Positions 55,361-64,000 of a DNA stretch of 64,000 bases are shown here, one piece after another. The notes under the pieces were generated by a model. The model ran no database searches. It saw only the letters and a program-made list of their open reading frames with translations, and was not told the DNA's origin. Position 1 is the first letter of the stretch. Each line of letters starts with the position of its first letter. This DNA comes from Crenobacter cavernae (GTDB lineage Bacteria; Pseudomonadota; Gammaproteobacteria; Burkholderiales; Chromobacteriaceae), in contig NZ_CP031337.1 of the NCBI RefSeq assembly GCF_003355495.1, positions 3,035,001 to 3,099,000 of the forward strand, in the 5' to 3' direction. Made by a program: the position numbers and the translations under genes.

Positions 55361-55726
55361 TCAGAGCGAGCGAGGGGGACGCCACCAGCCGGACGGGTCG
55401 CGGGAAAGGACGACCGCGTCGGAATGAACCACGACAGCCAGCGTCGCAGACACGGGCCAGACGCCGGCCGACGCGAACACCGGCGAGTAGACATGGCCGA
55501 TCTTGCATTCCTGCCCGGGCTTGCACGGGCTGGACGATTCGGCCTTCGCAGACGGGCCGGCCTGGCTACCGTCCGCGTCCATCTGGCAGCAATCCGCCGG
55601 CATCGCCATGGTCATGTCGTGCTGCATCGGGCAGGGGCTGGGCATCATCATGACGACGGCCGGCGCTCCCATGGCAGGGATAGCCAGCGTCAGCAGGAAG
55701 ATGAGGGCCAGCCGCAGGAGCTTCAT
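55361..55726 (-). CDS. Small exported Met/Cys/His-containing protein, probable first gene of the cus operon
   Basis: This 121-residue protein has a signal peptide (MKLLRLALIFLLTLAIPAMG) and a Met-rich mature start (VVMMMPSPCPMQHDMTMAMPADCCQMD), with further Cys in SSSPCKPGQECKIG. Met, Cys and His in this arrangement are typical of proteins that bind Cu(I) in the periplasm, and similar small genes precede cus or cop operons. It starts 88 bases upstream of cusC on the same strand. I know no named family for it. It could act as a copper buffer or sensor. Confidence 0.65.
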   Translation of the reverse strand: MKLLRLALIFLLTLAIPAMGAPAVVMMMPSPCPMQHDMTMAMPADCCQMDADGSQAGPSAKAESSSPCKPGQECKIGHVYSPVFASAGVWPVSATLAVVVHSDAVVLSRDPSGWWRPPRSL

Positions 55727-55885
55727 AGTGGGCGATTATAGGCAATCCGTTTGCCGCCTGCACCGGATTGATGGGACTGACCCTGCATGGGCCGGGATGG
55801 GTCTGAGGAGCGAATGCGCCATCCCGTACGTAAGGAACGGCCCGGCGGCTCCCGATGAGAGCAGAGGCATGCAAGCTCGCTCGGC

Positions 55886-56851
55886 TTACCGCGCCAGCGA
55901 ATGGAGGACCGGGAGGTCGTCGGCACAGGAAACGGCCGGAAAGGAAAAGAGTGAGGCGCCGGTGTCTGCCGGCATCAGGCTGTCGGCGACGCCGAGGCCG
56001 AGGCTCAGTGGCTGCGCGACCGACCAGCTGGCCGATACCGGCAGCGCCGGCGCCTGCATCAGGTCGGGCACGATCAGCCAGTCGAGCCCGCACGCCGCGT
56101 AGCGCGCCCAGCCGGCGTCGCCGGATGGCACACAGCAGGCGAGCCGCGTGCGCGGCGACAGCCGGTGCACCGACTTGCACAGCTCGGCCAACTTCGAGAG
56201 CGGGAGACAGGGCAGTTCGAGGAAATCGGGTTCGGCGCGCGCGAGCCTGAGCGTCTCGCTCTCGCTGCCGGCGATCAGCGTGAGCGGCTTGCCGCCGGCC
56301 GAGCGCTTCAGGCGTGCGATGCGCGGCAACAGGCCTTCGATGCCGCCGACGAACTGCCAGTGTTCGCGGCCGATCTCGATGCTTTCCGACAGGCCGAGGC
56401 GCAGCGCCTGGCCGCCGCCGGCGAGTACCGCCTGAGCGGCGAGCCGGCGCGTGCCGGGAAAGCCCTGACGCGGCAGCGCGACGACCAGCTCCGGGTTGAC
56501 GCGCTGCGCGCTCTCGACCAGCGTGCGCGTCTTGCTCGCGATGCCGGAAAACCGCTCAATGAGATTCAGCGCCTGGCGTGCCGCCAGGTGCAACGCCGAC
56601 GCCGGGCCGCTGGCGGTCAACAGCGTCGCACCGGGCAACAGCGCGTCCCCTTCGTCGACCCTCGCTTCGGCCCTGACCCCGAGGTAGGCGAACAAGTCGA
56701 GCGCCGCCTCCACCCCCGACGCGACCCCGCCGTCGCGCGCCACGACGGTCAGGTGCGCGCTCTGGCGGCGCACGCCGAGCAGGCGACAGGTCAGATCCTG
56801 GTAGGGCGCGTCTTCGCGGAACAAGCCCTCGATTTCGCTGGGCAGCAGCAC
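55886..56851 (-). CDS. modD: ModD-like nicotinate phosphoribosyltransferase-type protein
   Basis: This 321-residue protein is of the NadC/ModD (QPRTase) family. The GTG at 56851 follows AAGGAG by five bases and gives LLPSEIEGLFREDAPYQDLTCRLLG, the ModD-type N-terminus. The ALNLIERFSGIASKTRTLVESAQ and PRQGFPGTRRLAAQAVLAGGGQ segments are the phosphoribosyl-binding core; KxxGxR-like positions are altered, as in ModD compared with NadC. ModD is linked with molybdenum transport in other bacteria but modABC is not nearby. The reaction is unproven. One repeat word (56183) reads LAE. Confidence 0.8.
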   Translation of the reverse strand: MLLPSEIEGLFREDAPYQDLTCRLLGVRRQSAHLTVVARDGGVASGVEAALDLFAYLGVRAEARVDEGDALLPGATLLTASGPASALHLAARQALNLIERFSGIASKTRTLVESAQRVNPELVVALPRQGFPGTRRLAAQAVLAGGGQALRLGLSESIEIGREHWQFVGGIEGLLPRIARLKRSAGGKPLTLIAGSESETLRLARAEPDFLELPCLPLSKLAELCKSVHRLSPRTRLACCVPSGDAGWARYAACGLDWLIVPDLMQAPALPVSASWSVAQPLSLGLGVADSLMPADTGASLFSFPAVSCADDLPVLHSLAR

Positions 56852-56961
56852 GCAAGCTCCTTGGGCGACGGGTGGGTTCGGACAGGGTAAAACAGCCGTC
56901 CGACGTGAGGCTGCCAGCATAAATCTTTAATAGTTCCGATGACAATCTCGGCGCCGAGAAA

Positions 56962-57294
56962 TCAGCCACCGTCCGCCGCCTTCTCCAGCCGGCGCAGGAA
57001 CACGTGCATTTCCTTGGCCGCCTGCACGTCGCCTCGCGCTTCGGCGACCTCTATCCCGCGCCGGTAGGCGGCGATCGCCGCCGCCGTGTCGCCGGCCTCG
57101 GCGCACGCACGCCCCAAGAGCTTCCATGCAGCCGAGTAGTCGGCCTGCCAGGCGACCGCCTGTTCGAGGTGCGGCACCGCGTCGGCGAAACGGCCGGCCG
57201 ACACCAGCGCGTTGCCGATCGCGAAGCGCAGCAGTGCGTTGTCGCGCGGCCCGCCGACCATTTTCATCAGCGCGTCGATCTGGCTCGCCTGCAT
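56962..57294 (-). CDS. TPR-repeat small protein
   Basis: This 110-residue protein has two to three tetratricopeptide repeats: LLRFAIGNALVSAGRFADAVPHLEQAVAWQ and AAWKLLGRACAEAGDTAAAIAAYRRGIEVAE show the G/A-x-A pattern of TPR helices. The ATG at 57294 follows GGAGG. It probably scaffolds a protein contact. It lies behind acnB on the same strand, after the acnB terminator, so it has its own promoter. Partner unknown. Confidence 0.8.
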   Translation of the reverse strand: MQASQIDALMKMVGGPRDNALLRFAIGNALVSAGRFADAVPHLEQAVAWQADYSAAWKLLGRACAEAGDTAAAIAAYRRGIEVAEARGDVQAAKEMHVFLRRLEKAADGG

Positions 57295-57361
57295 GGATGC
57301 CTCCTCGATGTTCGCAATGGCCGTCAGTCTAGCCCAGGCCGAGCCCAAGCGTACGGGCAAG

Positions 57362-57397
57362 AAAAAACCCCGCCCTTCATATCGAAGGCGGGGTTTT
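57362..57397 (-). terminator. Terminator of acnB
   Basis: AAAACCCCGCC and its complement GGCGGGGTTTT with a 12-base loop, followed on the minus strand by more T. It lies 21 bases after the acnB stop codon. Confidence 0.9.
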
Positions 57398-57417
57398 GCA
57401 TCGGACCTCGGTCGCGT

Positions 57418-60003
57418 TTACGCCTTGACGGCGTCGGCCACTTCCTTGAAGTCATCGATCTGGTCGAAGTTCAGATACTGGTAGACGTCGTCGGCCTGCT
57501 TGTCGATGACGCCGATGTCGGCCATGTACTCGTCCTTGCTCGGGATGCGGCCGAGCTTGGAGCAGATCGCCGCCAGTTCCGCCGAGCCCAGATACACGTT
57601 GGTGTTCTTGCCCAGACGGTTCGGGAAGTTGCGGGTCGAAGTCGACATCACGGTCGCGCCTTCGCGCACCTGCGCCTGGTTGCCCATGCACAGCGAGCAG
57701 CCCGGCATCTCGGTGCGGGCACCGGCGGTGCCGAACACGCCATAGTGGCCTTCCTTGGTCAACTGCTGCGCGTCCATCTTGGTCGGCGGCGCGATCCACA
57801 GCTTCACCGGGATGTCGCGCTTGCCTTCCAGGAGCTTACTTGCAGCGCGGAAGTGACCGATGTTGGTCATGCACGAACCGATGAACACCTCGTCGATGGT
57901 GGCGCCGGCGACTTCGGACAGCGTCTTCACGTCGTCCGGGTCGTTCGGGCACGCGACGATCGGCTCGTGGATGTCGGCCAGGTCGATCTCGATCACGGCG
58001 GCGTACTCGGCGTCGGCGTCCGGCTGCAACAGTTCGCCGCCCTCGATCCACTCTTCCATCGCCTTGATGCGGCGCGCCAGCGTACGGGCATCCTGATAGC
58101 CTTCGGCGATCATCACCTTCATCAAGGTGATGTTCGACTTCATGTACTCGACGATCGGCTCCTTGGCGAGGCGCACGGTGCAGCCGGCGGCCGAACGCTC
58201 GGCCGACGCGTCGGACAGCTCGAACGCCTGCTCGACCTTCAGGTTCGGCAGCCCTTCGATCTCGAGGATCTTGCCCGAGAACTCGTTCTTCTTGCCGGCC
58301 TTGGCGACGGTCAACAGGCCCTGCTTGATCGCGTAGAGCGGGATCGCGTTGACGAGGTCACGCAGCGTGACGCCCGGCTGCAGTTCACCCTTGAAGCGCA
58401 CCAGCACCGATTCGGGCATGTCGAGCGGCATCACACCGGTCGCGGCGGCGAAGGCCACGAGGCCCGAACCGGCCGGGAAGGAGATGCCTACGGGGAAGCG
58501 GGTGTGCGAGTCGCCGCCGGTGCCGACGGTATCCGGCAGCAACAGGCGGTTGAGCCACGAGTGGATCACGCCGTCGCCCGGGCGCAGCGAAACGCCGCCA
58601 CGGGTCGAGATGAACGCCGGCAGCTCCTTGTGCGTCTTCACGTCGACCGGCTTCGGGTACGCCGCTGTGTGGCAGAACGACTGCATCACGAGGTCGGCCG
58701 AGAAGCCGAGGCAGGCGAGGTCTTTCAGCTCGTCGCGCGTCATCGGGCCGGTGGTGTCCTGCGAGCCGACGGTGGTCATCTTCGGTTCGCAGTAGGTGCC
58801 CGGGCGCACGCCCTGGCCTTCAGGCAGGCCACAGGCTCGGCCGACCATCTTCTGCGCGAGCGTGAAACCCTTGGTCGACGCCGCCGGCGCTTGCGGCAGG
58901 CGGAACTCGCTCGACGCCGGAAGATTCAGCGCTTCGCGCGCCTTGCCGGTCAGGCCACGGCCGATGATCAGGTTGATACGGCCGCCGGCGCGCACTTCGT
59001 CGAGGATCACGTCGGACTTAAGCGCGAAGGTCGAAATCACTTCGCCGTTCTTCTCGATCTTGCCTTCGTACGGGTAGATGTCGACCACGTCGCCCATGTC
59101 CATCTTCGACACGTCGACCTCGATCGGCAGCGCGCCCGAGTCTTCCTGCGTGTTGAAGAAGATCGGCGCGATCTTGCCGCCGAGGCACACGCCGCCGAAG
59201 CGTTTGTTCGGCACGAACGGGATGTCTTCGCCGGTCGCCCAGATCACACTGTTGGTCGCGGATTTGCGCGAGGAGCCGGTGCCGACCACGTCGCCGACGT
59301 AGGCGACCAGGTTGCCCTTCTTCTTCAGGTCTTCGATGAACTGGATCGGGCCGCGCTTGCCGTCTTCTTCCGGGACGATGCCGGGACGGGCGTTCTTCAG
59401 CATCGCGAGATAATGCAGCGGGATGTCCGGGCGGGACCACGCATCAGGCGCCGGCGACAGGTCGTCGGTGTTGGTTTCGCCGGTGACCTTGAACACGGTC
59501 ACGGTGATCTTGTCGGCCACTTCCGGACGGCTGGTGAACCACTCGGCGTTGGCCCAGGATTCGATCACTTCTCGCGCGAAGGCGTTGCCCTGGTCCAGCT
59601 TCTCCTTCACGTCGTGGAAGGCGTCGAACATCAGCAGGGTTTTCTTCAGCGCGTTGGCGGCGATTTGCGCCAGCGCGGCGTCGTCCAAGAGGTCGATCAG
59701 CGGCTTGATGTTGTAACCGCCCACCATGGTGCCCAAGAGTTCGGTCGCCTTCTCGCGCGAAATCAGGCCACAGGCGACGCTGCCTTCGGCGACCGCGGCA
59801 AGGAAGGACGCCTTCACCTTGGCCGCATCGTCGACGCCCGGCGGTACGCGGTACGTGATCAGGTCTACGAGGACGTCTTCTTCGCCGGCCGGCGGATTCT
59901 TCAACAGTTCGACCAGTTCTTCGGTCTGGCGCGCGGTGAGCGGGAGCGGCGGAATGCCCAGCGCGGCGCGCTCGGCAACATGCTGACGGTAGACTTCGAG
60001 CAT
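57418..60003 (-). CDS. acnB: Aconitate hydratase B
   Basis: This 861-residue 4Fe-4S enzyme isomerises citrate and isocitrate in the TCA cycle. AcnB features are the N-terminal HEAT-like domain (LEVYRQHVAERAALGIPPLPLTARQTEELV), the swivel domain that precedes the core, and the cluster-binding cysteines in EVFIGSCMTNIGHFRAA and GCSLCMGNQAQV. The GTGSSRKSATNSVIWATGEDIPFVPNKRFGG segment is the AcnB substrate loop. It is divergent from a LysR gene and ended by a clear terminator. A second aconitase, AcnA, is 1.2 kb away. Confidence 0.97.
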   Translation of the reverse strand: MLEVYRQHVAERAALGIPPLPLTARQTEELVELLKNPPAGEEDVLVDLITYRVPPGVDDAAKVKASFLAAVAEGSVACGLISREKATELLGTMVGGYNIKPLIDLLDDAALAQIAANALKKTLLMFDAFHDVKEKLDQGNAFAREVIESWANAEWFTSRPEVADKITVTVFKVTGETNTDDLSPAPDAWSRPDIPLHYLAMLKNARPGIVPEEDGKRGPIQFIEDLKKKGNLVAYVGDVVGTGSSRKSATNSVIWATGEDIPFVPNKRFGGVCLGGKIAPIFFNTQEDSGALPIEVDVSKMDMGDVVDIYPYEGKIEKNGEVISTFALKSDVILDEVRAGGRINLIIGRGLTGKAREALNLPASSEFRLPQAPAASTKGFTLAQKMVGRACGLPEGQGVRPGTYCEPKMTTVGSQDTTGPMTRDELKDLACLGFSADLVMQSFCHTAAYPKPVDVKTHKELPAFISTRGGVSLRPGDGVIHSWLNRLLLPDTVGTGGDSHTRFPVGISFPAGSGLVAFAAATGVMPLDMPESVLVRFKGELQPGVTLRDLVNAIPLYAIKQGLLTVAKAGKKNEFSGKILEIEGLPNLKVEQAFELSDASAERSAAGCTVRLAKEPIVEYMKSNITLMKVMIAEGYQDARTLARRIKAMEEWIEGGELLQPDADAEYAAVIEIDLADIHEPIVACPNDPDDVKTLSEVAGATIDEVFIGSCMTNIGHFRAASKLLEGKRDIPVKLWIAPPTKMDAQQLTKEGHYGVFGTAGARTEMPGCSLCMGNQAQVREGATVMSTSTRNFPNRLGKNTNVYLGSAELAAICSKLGRIPSKDEYMADIGVIDKQADDVYQYLNFDQIDDFKEVADAVKA

Positions 60004-60100
60004 AGATTTAACCTTTTTGCGGGGTTGGCAATGCGTTCGCCGGCGGCGTCACCACCGCCTGTCGGCAAACAAGGAATTCGGGCCAATGATGATCGCACGA

Positions 60101-60129
60101 AGAGTACGCGCTCCGACTAGTCCAGACAA
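60101..60129 (-). promoter_or_regulatory. Candidate sigma-70 promoter of acnB
   Basis: On the minus strand TTGTCT (complement of 60124-60129), a 17-base spacer and TACTCT (complement of 60101-60106), about 98 bases upstream of the acnB ATG. Each hexamer matches the consensus at four positions. Confidence 0.45.
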
Positions 60130-60149
60130 ACGAGTAATCGCCACAGCGA

Positions 60150-60168
60150 CTGTGAGATAAAATCACAG
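60150..60168. promoter_or_regulatory. Palindrome just before the LysR start codon
   Basis: CTGTGA-N7-TCACAG ends one base before the LysR ATG. It is a likely binding site of the LysR protein itself or of another regulator that controls both divergent genes. It resembles a CRP half-site pair but with a spacer of seven instead of six. Confidence 0.55.
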
Positions 60169-60169
60169 C

Positions 60170-61072
60170 ATGAGTACCTACCCTCCCCTCAACGCGCTGC
60201 GCATTTTCGAGGCCGCGGCACGGCTGGAAAGCTTTTCCGCCGCCGCCAACGAACTCTTCGTCACCCACGGCGCTGTGAGCAAGCAGATCAAGCAGCTCGA
60301 AGACTGGCTGGGCGTGAAACTGTTCGAGCGCGCCGGCGGGCGTGTCAGGCTGACCGACACCGGCTGGCGCTACCTGGTGCAGGTTCAGGACGGGCTCGAC
60401 CTGATCGCCAACGCGACGTCGCAATTGTTGCAGCCCGACCGGCAGCGCCGCTTGACGATCAACTCGACGCCGACGCTGGCGATGTACTGGCTGCTGCCGC
60501 GACTGCCGGCTTTCCGCGAACGGTTTCCCGAGATCGAGTTCCGAATCATGACCTCCGACCGCGACATCAGCCGGCTCGACACGCCGTTCGACGTCGCGAT
60601 CCGCCGCGGCCCCGGCGACTGGCCCGGCTACATCGCCAAGCCTTTTCTCGACGAATGGGAACTGCCCTTATGCAGTTCGGGTCTGCTGGACAAGGCGCCG
60701 ATCGCGTCGCCCGCCGATCTCGCCGCGCATACGCTGCTATACGCCGACACGCGCCCTACCGCGTGGCAGCGCTGGCTGACGCTGGCCGGCGTGCCCGAAC
60801 TCAAACCCGCGAGCACGCTGCACTTCGACCATTTTTATCTGGCGCTGCAGGCGGCGATGGATGGCCTCGGCGTCGTACTCGGGCCGCTGCCGATGGCGCA
60901 GAGCCTGATCGACGCCGGACGTCTCGTCGCACCGCTGTCCGTGCCGGTGGTGCCGGTGCGCGATTACTGCTGGGTGGTGCCGCGCGCCGCGATCGACGAT
61001 GCTGCGACGAACGCCTTCTGCCAGTGGCTGGAAGACTGCGCCGAGCGCCTGAAAACGAAACACGTGGTTTGA
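60170..61072 (+). CDS. LysR-family regulator between acnB and acnA
   Basis: This 300-residue GcvA-group regulator starts MSTYPPLNALRIFEAAARLESFSAAANELFVTHGAVSKQIKQLEDWLGVKLFERAGGRVRLTD, with the winged HTH in residues about 18-50. The effector domain fills the rest. Its start is one base after a palindrome and has no good ribosome site, so translation may begin on a near-leaderless message. It lies between the divergent acnB and the downstream acnA, so control of aconitase levels is a reasonable guess. Confidence 0.88.
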   Translation: MSTYPPLNALRIFEAAARLESFSAAANELFVTHGAVSKQIKQLEDWLGVKLFERAGGRVRLTDTGWRYLVQVQDGLDLIANATSQLLQPDRQRRLTINSTPTLAMYWLLPRLPAFRERFPEIEFRIMTSDRDISRLDTPFDVAIRRGPGDWPGYIAKPFLDEWELPLCSSGLLDKAPIASPADLAAHTLLYADTRPTAWQRWLTLAGVPELKPASTLHFDHFYLALQAAMDGLGVVLGPLPMAQSLIDAGRLVAPLSVPVVPVRDYCWVVPRAAIDDAATNAFCQWLEDCAERLKTKHVV

Positions 61073-61208
61073 TCAGCGGCGTCGGACTTGCCCCACAGCC
61101 TTCGCCGAGCCATAGATTTAAAGGATAGCCGCACCCGCCTTTCCCCCATCCCCCGGCAACGGCGGAGGCCGCACGCGCCCCCGACCGCGACGGAACAAGG
61201 AGCCTGCC

Positions 61209-64000
<2,792 letters not shown>

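Overview
The window is GC-rich chromosomal DNA from a betaproteobacterium, most likely of the order Neisseriales (Chromobacteriaceae-like). That placement is inferred from the gene set (PhaM-type granule protein, hpnCDE, acnA and acnB flanking a LysR gene, maeB, a small ECF sigma/zinc anti-sigma pair) and from GC-rich codon use. It has not been confirmed by any search. Almost all of it is ordinary housekeeping sequence with short intergenic gaps. No transposase, integrase, CRISPR array or phage gene was seen.

Layout. 0.3-8 kb: nadB, a DctS-type sensor kinase with an orphan TRAP binding protein (dctP), and maeB. 8-13 kb: phaM, dnaE and a CHAD-domain protein. 13-18.6 kb: an AT-richer island with a sigma-54-controlled set of secreted proteins. 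It holds two small proteins sharing a Q/N-rich C-terminal module, a periplasmic C39 peptidase, a small protein with a double-glycine leader, an outer-membrane barrel protein and a VpsR-like sigma-54 activator. I read it as a divergent relative of the Fap functional-amyloid system. 19-25 kb: an EEP-family hydrolase, nudB, a FixJ-type regulator, an MscS channel, lolD, lolC and an NlpC/P60 hydrolase, mostly overlapping on the minus strand. 25-31 kb: a UbiB-like kinase, a secretin-like fragment, a Fur-boxed DUF2325 gene, an ECF sigma/anti-sigma pair, radA and a lipoprotein. 31-35 kb: an SDR protein with hpnE, hpnD and hpnC (squalene synthesis). 35-36.5 kb: a six-gene tRNA operon and a frameshifted chemoreceptor remnant. 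36.5-45 kb: a LysR gene, aguA, a polyamine-type binding protein, small conserved genes, an adenine permease convergent with an adenine deaminase-like gene, and a LivK-type binding protein. 45-55.7 kb: putA and a cusCBA copper/silver efflux operon. 55.9-64 kb: modD-like, a TPR protein, acnB, a LysR regulator and acnA, which runs off the end.

Two observations stand out. First, the 10-mer GTTGGCCGAG (extended form AAGGTTGGCCGAGC) occurs 37 times counting both strands, where base composition predicts fewer than one. It lies in coding and intergenic DNA, and several intergenic copies sit as inverted pairs just downstream of genes, as DNA uptake sequences do in Neisseria and Pasteurellaceae. The word is unlike the known CTG-core Neisseriaceae uptake sequences, so it may be an undescribed uptake or genome-organising signal. 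Second, the Fap-like island has a complete regulatory layout: repeated TGAAAC boxes, a consensus IHF site, a perfect -24/-12 promoter and its own activator gene. It contains none of the 37 repeat words, which fits acquisition by transfer.

How the genes work together: DctS/DctP and the distant FixJ-type regulator suggest dicarboxylate sensing that feeds malic enzyme and the two aconitases. AguA plus the polyamine-type binding protein, PutA plus LivK, and the purine permease plus deaminase point to a nitrogen-scavenging heterotroph. The Cus system, the ECF/anti-sigma pair and the Fur box show metal and stress responses.
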